Of a stretch of DNA of 64,000 nucleotides, positions 18,656-27,229 are shown piece by piece. The notes below the pieces were generated by a model. It did no database searches and was not told where the DNA came from. It saw only the letters and a list, made by a program, of their open reading frames with translations. Source of the stretch: Cohnella kolymensis (GTDB lineage Bacteria > Bacillota > Bacilli > Paenibacillales > Paenibacillaceae); the NCBI RefSeq assembly GCF_000829465.1, contig NZ_JXAL01000017.1:1-64000 (forward strand), read 5' to 3'. Positions within the stretch are counted from its first letter, which is position 1. Every line of letters begins with the position of its first letter. Both the position numbers and the translations under genes were made by a program.

Positions 18656-18714
18656 GATTGCACGAGCTTTCGGATGGGTTCATTGTGATTCGAACAATCG
18701 TTCAATTGCAGCAT
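18652..18714 (-). pseudogene. KamA remnant acting as a 20-codon leader ORF
   Basis: ATG 18714 follows AAAGGAGAG. The encoded peptide MLQLNDCSNHNEPIRKLVQS ends with TGA overlapping the ATG of the ATP-grasp gene. Its DNA aligns with two separated parts of the KamA-like gene: the start region (near 16468) and codons for DWSNPDDPIRKLV (16306-16352). It is thus the residue of a duplicated aminomutase gene after internal deletions, kept in frame as a coupling leader. Confidence 0.65.
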
Positions 18715-18862
18715 GATAAATTGAACTCTCCTTTCATGTTCATGTTGATCTGTCTTCGATGAAACGCCTCCCTTTCAATTTGTAGTTAGTTAATGCGGTT
18801 ACGGGTAGCCATGTGTTAGATAAACGTGGAAAAGCCATGAAATCCGCAAGCTGAGTCAGCGA
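18715..18862 (-). promoter_or_regulatory. Duplicated leader/promoter block
   Basis: Second copy of the block upstream of the KamA-like gene, including GCATGATAAATTGAACTCTCC (here one substitution from the first copy), CCATGTGTTAGATAAACGTGG and ATCCGCAAGCTGA. Conservation beyond the ribosome site suggests a retained promoter. Confidence 0.5.
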
Positions 18863-19032
18863 ATATAAACCCCCTCTTCATGCTCCAAGCGGTTTCTCCT
18901 CTATTTACATGAAATCATGTTAATAAACGGAAATAGTCTGACAATTGGCGTTTTAAAGCAGTTTCTATGTTTAAGAATTAGTGACTGCTAGAGAAGACAT
19001 ACTCCACTAATCTTATGGGAGGAATGTAAAAA

Positions 19033-19790
19033 GTGTTTAAGCGTATGGATGAGATTATGATCGAAATTCCGGAAGTGCAGAACCCGGATCCGAATGCCGC
19101 TGCCGCTGTCCAGGAACTCCTCGGAGTAAGTTCGGTGAATTGTCCACATTGAATACCAAAGAAGGCGCTCCGGACGCCACTCCTCTCAATCCGTTGAAGG
19201 ATATGCGGCTGTCGTACCCTTTCCTTGCCGGCGCACAGGGCTCTATGCCGATCGACTCGATGGGCAGAACGTGGAGCGGTGAGTATGTATTCAACAGCGG
19301 TAATTTAATCGAGGACCTGCTTCATAATTTCTTCCTGGAATGCGGTGCGCGCACACACAAAATGAAAGTTTATCAAACGACGGATCACCCAGCTGCCCGC
19401 GAAGTTGTGGGATTCCTGCTCGTACGGGGCGGTGTGCATGTGGTGGCTTACGCTAAGGCATTGGAAATCACAACGGGTGTGGATGTCACCAAGCTCATCC
19501 CGATTCCTTCACTGAATAACAAAGCGTTTAACGAAGCACGAAAATATGAGGAAAAAGGCGTTCACACAAAGCTCTATACTTGGAGTGACAACGATTTCAA
19601 CGATATAGCGCAGATCTGGCTAGGCACTCACCCGGAAGACGGTATGCCTTTGGAAGTTATCCAAGGGGTGCCGAAAGGTGTCCCGATTCCAGAAGCGCCT
19701 GAAGCTCCGATAGAATTTGCTCCCGGGATCTCGGCTGAGGACTTCAAGGAAATATCGAAACGCCTTAAGGTTGCGGCGAATGTTCGTTAA
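19033..19790 (+). pseudogene. Manganese catalase, internally deleted and frameshifted
   Basis: GGGAGG precedes GTG 19033 and the opening FKRMDEIMIEIPEVQNPDPN is typical of Mn-catalase. One base is missing near 19127 (ELLG-KFGELSTLN after repair). The protein then jumps from STLN to TKEGAPDATPLNPLKD, skipping about 48 residues that normally contain the AxEEFGHxE segment with two manganese ligands. The second half is intact, with NLIEDLLHNFFLECGAR and VRGGVHVVAYAKALE carrying the other Glu and His ligands. Length after repair is 252 residues against about 300 in relatives. A binuclear centre cannot form, so the peroxide-dismutating activity is expected to be lost. Confidence 0.8.
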
Positions 19791-19801
19791 TAGATAATAT
19801 C

Positions 19802-19838
19802 AAAAAGATGGAGTCCCTTGAGGTGACTCCATCTTTTT
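19802..19838 (+). terminator. Intrinsic terminator
   Basis: AAAAAGATGGAGTC / GACTCCATCTTTTT hairpin after the catalase remnant; also usable by the convergent ABC gene. Confidence 0.85.
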
Positions 19839-19853
19839 GTCATCATAATAAGA

Positions 19854-21620
19854 TCACACCGTAACTTCCTTCAGATTCTGCACATTATACAATCTGGCAT
19901 ATCCGCCATCCAGCCTCATCAGCTCTTCATGAGTGCCCTTCTCTTTGATTTCGCCATTCTCGATCAGAACGATTTGGTCGGCGTGCGTGATCGTCGACAG
20001 CCGGTGCGCGACAATTAACGTCGTTCTGTCTTTGGCCAATCTCTCGAGCGAGTCCTGAATAAGATGCTCAGACTCGAGATCGAGTGCCGAGGTGGCTTCA
20101 TCCAGGACTAAAATGCGCGGATTTTTGAGGAACACTCTTGCAATGGCAATTCGCTGCTTCTGTCCTCCTGACAGTTTCACACCCCGCTCGCCGATCTCCG
20201 TGTCATAGCCGTTCGGCAGATTCATCACGAAATCATGCGCGTTAGCGGCTTCTGCAGCTTGAATAATCTCAGCCTGTCCTGCATCCGGATTCCCGAACAA
20301 TATATTGTCACGCACACTGCCGCTGAACAAGATGTTATCCTGCAGCACCATGCCGATCTGGCTTCTTAAGCTTTTTACGGTAATATCCTGAATATCTGTG
20401 TCGTCTACCGAGATCTTCCCATGCTGTATATCGTAAAAACGGGGGATCAAGCTGATCAGCGAAGATTTGCCCCCTCCGCTCATCCCTACGAAAGCGATCG
20501 TTTGACCCGGTTGGATACTGAGTTTCAGATCGTTCAGCACCCAGCCGGCCGGATTGTCTCCGGCATCCTGATAACGGAAAAATACATGATCAAAATCGAT
20601 CTTGCCTTTCACTTCGCGGATCGGCTTTGCACCGGGACTGTCCATAATATCGTAAGGCTCTTGCATAAACTCGATTACGCGTTCCAGCGAAGCGCTTGCT
20701 TGCGTAAGTTCCGTCGAGGCATTCACGACACGTCGAAGCGGTGTATACAGTCGATCCAAAAAGGCAAAGAAAGCGACAAACGCGCCTAATGTAATATTTT
20801 CCTGAATAACCTGGTATCCCCCATAACATAAAACGAGTAATGGAGCGATGTCGGTTAAGGTATTGATAATGGCATTCGTCCTTGCATTCCACTTGGTCAA
20901 AGCCAACGCTCTTTGCAGAAAATGACGGTTTTTCCCTGCGAAATTCTCGGCTTCCTTCTCCTCCAGTGTGAAGCTTTTGGTCACGGCGATCCCGTTGACC
21001 CGCTCATGGAGATAGCTTTGCATATCGGCAAGCGCTTGCGATCTTGATTTACTGAACGCTTTCAACTTCCGATAGAGCTTCTTCACGGACAAAGCGTAGA
21101 AAGGCAGCACCGCGATCGACACGAGCGTTAGCTCAAAATCCATATGAAACATGAACCCGAGTGCGAGGGTAAGCGTGAATAAATCCAGCCAAATGTTCAT
21201 CATCCCGGTTTCCACAATGCTCTTGGTCGCTTCTGCATCGTTAATCATACGGGAAATGGTCTCGCCGGTCTTATGGTTATGATAGTACCGGAGAGACAGC
21301 TTCTGAGTATGAACATAGAGGTGATTACGCAGATCATACAGGATTTTGCTGGTGGTTAACTGTGCAAAATATTGACGCAAATACTCGATCGGCGCCCTTA
21401 TGACAACGAAAAGTGCAAACGCGGCCAGCATCACATAGCTTAATCTCTCCACTTTTACTCCCGACGGGAGTGTAGCAAGGAGCAGATCATCCACGACATA
21501 TTTCATCAGAAGCGGCATGGTGAGCGGAATTCCGAATTTGACCATTCCGATCACTAATGTCAATAGAACCAGCTTCCAATAAGGTTTAACGAATGAGAAA
21601 TATATTTTGAAACTTGACAT
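19854..21620 (-). CDS. ABC exporter, fused permease/ATPase
   Basis: 588 residues: six membrane segments (about 15-310) and a nucleotide-binding domain with Walker A GMSGGGKSS, signature LSGGQKQRIAIARVF, Walker B ILVLDEATSALD and switch histidine AHRLSTI. This is the half-size MsbA/YfiB-like exporter layout and should homodimerise, or pair with a partner not seen here. Single-gene unit convergent with the catalase remnant. Substrate is not predictable; drug or lipid export is usual. Confidence 0.9.
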   Translation of the reverse strand: MSSFKIYFSFVKPYWKLVLLTLVIGMVKFGIPLTMPLLMKYVVDDLLLATLPSGVKVERLSYVMLAAFALFVVIRAPIEYLRQYFAQLTTSKILYDLRNHLYVHTQKLSLRYYHNHKTGETISRMINDAEATKSIVETGMMNIWLDLFTLTLALGFMFHMDFELTLVSIAVLPFYALSVKKLYRKLKAFSKSRSQALADMQSYLHERVNGIAVTKSFTLEEKEAENFAGKNRHFLQRALALTKWNARTNAIINTLTDIAPLLVLCYGGYQVIQENITLGAFVAFFAFLDRLYTPLRRVVNASTELTQASASLERVIEFMQEPYDIMDSPGAKPIREVKGKIDFDHVFFRYQDAGDNPAGWVLNDLKLSIQPGQTIAFVGMSGGGKSSLISLIPRFYDIQHGKISVDDTDIQDITVKSLRSQIGMVLQDNILFSGSVRDNILFGNPDAGQAEIIQAAEAANAHDFVMNLPNGYDTEIGERGVKLSGGQKQRIAIARVFLKNPRILVLDEATSALDLESEHLIQDSLERLAKDRTTLIVAHRLSTITHADQIVLIENGEIKEKGTHEELMRLDGGYARLYNVQNLKEVTV

Positions 21621-21716
21621 AGCAGACTCCTTTTAGATAGTTGCTGTGAGTAGTACCCCGACGTGCATACCTAAAACTATCCCCCTCCGGCAAATCTGTC
21701 AAGTTCCACATAATGA

Positions 21717-21750
21717 AAGAGGACAGCCCGAAAGCCGTCCCCTCTTCATC
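21717..21750 (-). terminator. Intrinsic terminator of the malic enzyme gene
   Basis: Minus-strand GAAGAGGGGACGGC / GCTGTCCTCTTTC hairpin just after the stop at 21756. Confidence 0.75.
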
Positions 21751-21755
21751 TCGCT

Positions 21756-23180
21756 TTACTGTGTATCTCTTGGAATTCTGCGTGCCGCTCCTGTATCGAT
21801 AGCAGCCTGAATGACATGGTGCCGGACCGATTCAACGACTTTACTGTTGAACACGCTGGGAATGATGTACTGCTCATTCAGCTCATCCTCGCCGATAATG
21901 GAGGCAATGGCATTCGCTGCCGCAATCTTCATTTCCTCGTTGATCATCGTCGCCCGGCAGTCGAGCGCACCGCGGAAGATGCCTGGAAAGCAGAGCACGT
22001 TATTGATCTGATTCGGATAATCGGATCGGCCGGTCGCCATTACTTTCACGTAAGGTGCAGCCTCTTCAGGGCTGATCTCCGGAGTTGGATTGGCCATTGC
22101 GAACACGATCGGATCCTTGGCCATATTTTTCAAATCTTCTACCTTAAGAACACCCGGCCCTGATAAACCGATAAATACATCCGCGCCATGGATAACATCG
22201 GACAGCGTTCCGGTCTTGATCTCAGGGTTGGTAAGCTCAGCATACCAGTTATAAATCGGATTTTCGTATGTTTCGTTACGATTGATGGCGCCGGCTCGTG
22301 TTACCCCAACAATATTCTTGCTCTGAACACCGGCACTGAGTAAAATTTTCGTACAAGCAACGCCGGCTGCGCCGATACCGGAAAATACGATCCTGAGGTC
22401 TTCCATCCGCTTTCCTACGATCTTCAGCGCATTGATTAAACCGGCCAGCATCACAACGGCAGTCCCGTGTTGATCGTCGTGAAACACCGGAATGTCCAAT
22501 TCCTTCTTTAATCTTTCCTCGATTTCAAAACACCGGGGAGACGCGATATCCTCCAGATTAATGCCGCCGAAAGCAGGCGCAATCGCCTTAATGATACGTA
22601 TGATCTCTTCGGTGTCCGTCGTATCCAGGCAAATGGGGAAAGAGTCCAGATCCGCCATCTCCTTGAACAGCATCGCCTTCCCTTCCATTACCGGCATCGC
22701 TCCGTAAGGACCGATATTACCGAGGCCGAGCACGGCGGTGCCATCCGAGATGACGGCAACGGTGTTGCGTTTAATGGTCAAGGAGTAAGCCTTCGACGGA
22801 TCCTCGTGAATGGCCATACACACGCGGGCCACACCAGGGGTGTAAACTCTTGATAAGTCGTCCCTGTTTTTAACCGGAACTTTAAGCTTCGTCTCGATTT
22901 TGCCGCCAAGGTGGAGCAGAAACGTTTGATCCGAGACGTTCACCAAGCGAACGCCGGGATCATCCGCAATACATTTCACCAGCCGCTCTTGATGAGTTTC
23001 ATCGAATACGTTCACAGTAACGTCGCGTACGTTGGAGTCCTTGGAAGCACTGATCATGTCCACTGCAATGATGTCTCCACCGGTTTCGTTAATCTTGGAA
23101 GCGATCTCGAAGAACGAAATTCCTTGTGATATTTCCATCCGCAAAATAATGCTGTAGCTGCCTTTGGTTACATTGGACAT
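21756..23180 (-). CDS. NAD(P)-dependent malic enzyme with N-terminal ACT domain
   Basis: 474 residues from ATG 23180 (AGGAGG 7 nt upstream; TTG 23186 is less likely). An ACT-like regulatory domain fills residues 1-80, then the malic domain (SRVYTPGVARVC, INLEDIASPRCFEIEE, HDDQHGTAVV) and the NAD-binding domain (FSGIGAAGVACTKILL). It converts malate to pyruvate and CO2. The layout is that of Bacillus YtsJ/MalS-type enzymes. Proximity to ppdK and gapB suggests a malate-to-PEP gluconeogenic route. Confidence 0.92.
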   Translation of the reverse strand: MSNVTKGSYSIILRMEISQGISFFEIASKINETGGDIIAVDMISASKDSNVRDVTVNVFDETHQERLVKCIADDPGVRLVNVSDQTFLLHLGGKIETKLKVPVKNRDDLSRVYTPGVARVCMAIHEDPSKAYSLTIKRNTVAVISDGTAVLGLGNIGPYGAMPVMEGKAMLFKEMADLDSFPICLDTTDTEEIIRIIKAIAPAFGGINLEDIASPRCFEIEERLKKELDIPVFHDDQHGTAVVMLAGLINALKIVGKRMEDLRIVFSGIGAAGVACTKILLSAGVQSKNIVGVTRAGAINRNETYENPIYNWYAELTNPEIKTGTLSDVIHGADVFIGLSGPGVLKVEDLKNMAKDPIVFAMANPTPEISPEEAAPYVKVMATGRSDYPNQINNVLCFPGIFRGALDCRATMINEEMKIAAANAIASIIGEDELNEQYIIPSVFNSKVVESVRHHVIQAAIDTGAARRIPRDTQ

Positions 23181-23213
23181 GTTCAAGCCTCCTAATATTA
23201 GAAAGAATAAGGA

Positions 23214-24245
23214 TTAACCGCCCATCCGGAACATCTCTTCTTTGCGATTATCCCTCTGTGGCATTTCTTTCAAACGTTCCTCGGAGTATTTGTCATCACG
23301 TGATTGCCAAAACCCGGCAATATGGCTGCTTAACTGTGCGTCGCTCATCTCCGAACGCAAATGCGAACGCAGATCATGGCCTTTGGAAGCGAATAAGCAG
23401 GTGTACAATTTACCTTCTGCGGACACTCTCGCCCGGGTGCATGTCGAGCAAAATGCTTGTGTTACTGAAGAAATAAGCCCGATCTCTTTGTCACTTCCTA
23501 TGTAGCGGTACCTTGTGGCCACTTCACCGTAATAATTGGCATGTACGGGTTCCAGCGGGCGGATGCGATGTATGGCGTCCACGATTTCTTGGGATGGAAC
23601 AACCTGATCCAGCCTCCAGCCGTTCGCGTTGCCCACATCCATATATTCGATAAAGCGGAGTACATGACCTTTTTCATAGAAGTATTCCGCCATCGGTACA
23701 ACGTCCTGATCGTTAACGCCCTTGCGTACAACCATATTGACCTTAATCTTCATCCCCGCATCGGCGGCAGCCTCGATCCCGTCAAGAACTTTCTGTACCG
23801 GGAAACCTCGCCCGTTCATGAGACCAAACCGTTCGTTATTCAGGCTGTCCAGACTCACGCTTATTCTCTTGAGTCCTGCTTTACGCAATTTGTGAGCCAG
23901 CCCGGGAAGCAGCGAACCGTTTGTTGTGACAGCGATGTCCGAGATGCCCTCGATTTCGCCGACCATCCCGATCAGTCTGTCCAGATTCGGCCTTAATAGC
24001 GGCTCGCCTCCGGTGATTCTGATTTTTCGTACGCCAAGCGGTACGCATAAGGTAATCAATCTACAAATCTCTTCAAAGCTCAGCAGCTTGGATTGTTCTA
24101 GAAAAGGGAAATCCGGGCCGAAAATTTCAGCGGGCATGCAGTAGCTGCAGCGAAAATTACATCGATCCGTAACAGAGATTCTGAGGTCGGAAAGAGGACG
24201 CTTTAACACATCCGTGACATCATTGTGCAGATTGGAATCGGTCAT
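23214..24245 (-). CDS. moaA: GTP 3',8-cyclase MoaA (molybdenum cofactor)
   Basis: 343-residue radical SAM enzyme for the first step of molybdopterin synthesis. The N-terminal cluster motif CNFRCSYC binds the SAM-cleaving 4Fe-4S cluster; the C-terminal [18 protein letters not shown] binds the second cluster that holds GTP. The protein ends in Gly-Gly, as is typical and functionally required in MoaA. No other Moco gene lies in the window. It shares orientation with the malic enzyme gene 33 nt downstream. Confidence 0.95.
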   Translation of the reverse strand: MTDSNLHNDVTDVLKRPLSDLRISVTDRCNFRCSYCMPAEIFGPDFPFLEQSKLLSFEEICRLITLCVPLGVRKIRITGGEPLLRPNLDRLIGMVGEIEGISDIAVTTNGSLLPGLAHKLRKAGLKRISVSLDSLNNERFGLMNGRGFPVQKVLDGIEAAADAGMKIKVNMVVRKGVNDQDVVPMAEYFYEKGHVLRFIEYMDVGNANGWRLDQVVPSQEIVDAIHRIRPLEPVHANYYGEVATRYRYIGSDKEIGLISSVTQAFCSTCTRARVSAEGKLYTCLFASKGHDLRSHLRSEMSDAQLSSHIAGFWQSRDDKYSEERLKEMPQRDNRKEEMFRMGG

Positions 24246-24325
24246 AGTGTCCTCCCTATACAGTAGTCCGTAATGCGACCGTATAGATATCAGAACAAGA
24301 TTTTGACCCTATGTCAAGTTTTCAC

Positions 24326-24357
24326 GCCAAAAGGCGGAGCGACAACGCCTCCGCCTG
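24326..24357 (-). terminator. Intrinsic terminator after ppdK
   Basis: Minus-strand GGCGGAG / CTCCGCC hairpin followed by TTTT, about 20 nt beyond the ppdK stop. Confidence 0.65.
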
Positions 24358-24375
24358 CAGTGAAAGGTTAATATG

Positions 24376-27057
24376 TTAAATAACTTGTAGATCTAACGGC
24401 TTCTCTACAGAACGGCTTCCGTGCACCACGGATGCTTGTGCAGCCGCAATTCGGGCCAGCGGAATACGATACGGTGAACAGCTGACATAATCCAATCCGA
24501 TCTGGTGGCAGAAGAAGATGGACTCCTGATCTCCGCCGTGTTCACCGCAGATTCCCGTTTTCAGCTGCGGCTTCACGGCTCTGCCGTTCGTAACGGCCAT
24601 TTCCACCAATTGCCCGACCCCTTCGGTATCCAATACCTCGAACGGATTGTGCGGAAGAAGCTTCTGGTCCAGATAGTGCGATAGAAACTTTCCTTCAGCA
24701 TCATCACGGCTGTAACCTAGCGTCATTTGCGTCAGATCGTTCGTTCCGAAGGAAAAGAAATCCGCGTACGGAGCAATCTGCTTAGCGGTAAGCGCCGCCC
24801 GAGGAACTTCAATCATCGTTCCTACCTTGTACGCGCATTTGCCTTTATGCGTGCCCAATATTCGCTGCCCAACATCGTCAACCAAGCTTCGAAGCACTTG
24901 CAGCTCGCCGGCGTGGCCGACCAGCGGAATCATGACCTCCGGATAGACGCTTGTTCCTTCATCCATAACGGCAGCTGCCGCTTGGAATATCGCTTCAACC
25001 TGCATTTCATAAATCTCAGGATATACGATTCCCAGTCTGCATCCCCTGTGCCCAAGCATCGGATTCGATTCATGAAGCTCATGTACTTTGCGGATCATTC
25101 GGCGAAGCTCAGTCTCTTCCGCTGCCGCTCCCGCGTCACTTGCAATCTGCGCAAGACGATGTTCAAGCTCCGGCAGCTTCGGCAGAAATTCATGGAGCGG
25201 CGGATCCAGCAGACGAATGGTGACCGGAAGTCCTGCCATTTGCCGGAAAATGCCTTCAAAATCGGACCGCTGCATCGGAAGCAGCTCCTGAAGCGCCTCG
25301 ATGCGAGCTTCCGTCCGGTCAGCCAAGATCATGCGCTGAATGACGGCAAGCCTCTCAGGCGCGAAAAACATATGCTCCGTACGGCAGAGACCGATGCCTT
25401 CCGCGCCGAACTTGCGCGCGATCTCGGCATCCTGCGGATTATCCGCGTTGGCGTAAACCTTGAGATCGCGGACTTCATCCGCCCAGACGAGCATTTGGAG
25501 CAGCTCCGGTGTCATTTCCGCTTCCTTGAGCGGAACGATGCCGGCGAAGAACCGCCCGCTAGCGCCGTCCACGGTAACCCAGTCTCCTTCTTCTATCGTC
25601 CGCTGACCAATCGTGAATTTCTTATCGTCCGGGACAATACGCGCCTCTTCGCAGCCGGAGATGCAGGGCTTGCCCATTCCGCGGGCGACTACCGCCGCAT
25701 GGCTGGTCATTCCGCCGCGGCTTGTGATGACCGCTTCCGAGACGAGCAATCCATGGATATCCTCAGGTGTCGTTTCCGGTCTGGCTAGAATGACCTTCTT
25801 TCCTGACTGGGACCATTCGACGGCCGTATCGGCATCGAACACCACCTGACCCACCGCAGCTCCGGGAGAAGCCGGCAGTCCCGTGCCGAGAAGCTCCGTT
25901 ACAGCATCCTCATCCAAGCCGCGATGCAGAAGCTGATCGAGATGGGAGACTTCGATTCGCTGAAGGGACTCTTCTTTGGTCAATATGCCTTCTTTTACAA
26001 GATCTACAGCAATTTTCAAGGCAGCTTGCGCGTTCCTTTTGCCGTTTCGCGTCTGCAGCAAGTACAGCTTTCCGTGTTCCACGGTAAATTCGATATCTTG
26101 CATATCTTTATAATGGAGTTCAAGCTGTTCGGCACTTTGGACAAGCTGGTTATAAACGTCGGGCATTTCGTCTGCCAAAGCCGAAATGGGCAGCGGTGTT
26201 CTGACTCCTGCAACCACATCTTCGCCTTGCGCATTGGTCAAATACTCTCCGAACAATCGCTTCTCGCCTGTGGACGGATTCCGGGTAAAGACGACTCCGG
26301 TTCCGCAGTCCGCGCCTTTGTTGCCGAACACCATGATTTGAACGTTAACCGCGGTTCCTTGACTATCCGGGATCTGGTGAATTTTCCGGTATACTTTTGC
26401 TCTCTCATTATTCCAAGAGCGGAATACAGCCTCCACGGCCATCCGCAATTGTTCTTTTACATCCTGCGGAAAATCGATGGGAGCCATTCGTTTGATGCAC
26501 TGCTTGTAATCACCGATGAGCTGCTTCCAACCGTCCGCCGTCACTTCCTGATCGTTACTCCATCCGTGTTTGCGTTTTAATTTGATCAGAAGCGATTCGA
26601 AATAGTGAGACTCAATACCGAGCACCACATTGCCGAACATTTGAATGAAACGTCTGTAACAATCGAAAGCGAATGCGGGCTTACCCGTAAGGTTCGATAA
26701 AGCCTCTGCCGTCTCGTCGTTCAAACCTAAATTCAGAATGGTATCCATCATGCCCGGCATGGAATTGACCGATCCGGAGCGTACGGATACGAGCAGCGGG
26801 CGTTCAGGGTTTCCTAGCACAAGTCCGGTTTTCTGCTCCAGCTCACTCAAAGCCATATGGATGCCGGCTTCCAGCTCGGCGGTGATCTGGTTCCCACTCT
26901 GGAAATAAGCCAAACAAGCATCCGTTGAAATGGTAAAGCCGGGAGGGACCGGCAGACCTCTCCTGGTCATTTCCGCGAGGTTGGCGCCTTTCCCTCCGAG
27001 AGTCGACTTCATCTGTGCATTGCCTTCCGTAAAAGAATAAACCTGCTTCAACGACAC
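24376..27057 (-). CDS. ppdK: Pyruvate, phosphate dikinase
   Basis: 893 residues from GTG 27057 (AAGGAGAG 10 nt upstream, inside the end of the small SR1P-like gene). Residues 1-350 form the ATP-grasp nucleotide domain (GGKGANLAEM, RSGSVNSMPGMMDT), the middle carries the phospho-histidine motif GGMTSHAAVVARGMGKPC, and the C-terminal TIM barrel binds PEP/pyruvate (GICGEHGGD with the catalytic Cys). It interconverts pyruvate, ATP and Pi with PEP, AMP and PPi. The unit gapB - small gene - ppdK points to the gluconeogenic direction. Confidence 0.95.
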   Translation of the reverse strand: MSLKQVYSFTEGNAQMKSTLGGKGANLAEMTRRGLPVPPGFTISTDACLAYFQSGNQITAELEAGIHMALSELEQKTGLVLGNPERPLLVSVRSGSVNSMPGMMDTILNLGLNDETAEALSNLTGKPAFAFDCYRRFIQMFGNVVLGIESHYFESLLIKLKRKHGWSNDQEVTADGWKQLIGDYKQCIKRMAPIDFPQDVKEQLRMAVEAVFRSWNNERAKVYRKIHQIPDSQGTAVNVQIMVFGNKGADCGTGVVFTRNPSTGEKRLFGEYLTNAQGEDVVAGVRTPLPISALADEMPDVYNQLVQSAEQLELHYKDMQDIEFTVEHGKLYLLQTRNGKRNAQAALKIAVDLVKEGILTKEESLQRIEVSHLDQLLHRGLDEDAVTELLGTGLPASPGAAVGQVVFDADTAVEWSQSGKKVILARPETTPEDIHGLLVSEAVITSRGGMTSHAAVVARGMGKPCISGCEEARIVPDDKKFTIGQRTIEEGDWVTVDGASGRFFAGIVPLKEAEMTPELLQMLVWADEVRDLKVYANADNPQDAEIARKFGAEGIGLCRTEHMFFAPERLAVIQRMILADRTEARIEALQELLPMQRSDFEGIFRQMAGLPVTIRLLDPPLHEFLPKLPELEHRLAQIASDAGAAAEETELRRMIRKVHELHESNPMLGHRGCRLGIVYPEIYEMQVEAIFQAAAAVMDEGTSVYPEVMIPLVGHAGELQVLRSLVDDVGQRILGTHKGKCAYKVGTMIEVPRAALTAKQIAPYADFFSFGTNDLTQMTLGYSRDDAEGKFLSHYLDQKLLPHNPFEVLDTEGVGQLVEMAVTNGRAVKPQLKTGICGEHGGDQESIFFCHQIGLDYVSCSPYRIPLARIAAAQASVVHGSRSVEKPLDLQVI

Positions 27058-27064
27058 GAATCCG

Positions 27065-27229
27065 TCACTCTCCTTCGTTGGGCTGGCAATTGTCTTTGCA
27101 CACGCCGTATATTGTCTTGACACCGTTAGTAGGAAGCGTGAACATAACATTGCCGCAGTTTTTGCAGATCACGGCGCCCAAGTCAGGCAGCGGTTTGGAC
27201 TCTAGGATAACACCGTTTGTTTGTTCCAC
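27065..27229 (-). CDS. SR1P-like small zinc-ribbon-type protein (GapA-binding peptide family)
   Basis: 54 residues from GTG 27229, with AAGGAGG 10 nt upstream, both inside the 3' end of gapB in another frame (28-bp overlap). The core GAVICKNCGN...VKTIYGVCKDNC matches the layout of B. subtilis SR1P (G-x-IVC-x-x-C ... K-V-x-x-LYG-x-C), a peptide encoded on the SR1 RNA that binds GapA. Four cysteines could bind zinc. Its stop lies 7 nt before the ppdK start. Assignment rests on the remembered family pattern; a functional link to this GAPDH is inference. Confidence 0.7.
   Translation of the reverse strand: MEQTNGVILESKPLPDLGAVICKNCGNVMFTLPTNGVKTIYGVCKDNCQPNEGE

Noticed and set aside
24246-24375. 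Molybdenum cofactor riboswitch before moaA
   Set aside because: The gap is short and no conserved Moco-motif pairing was visible.
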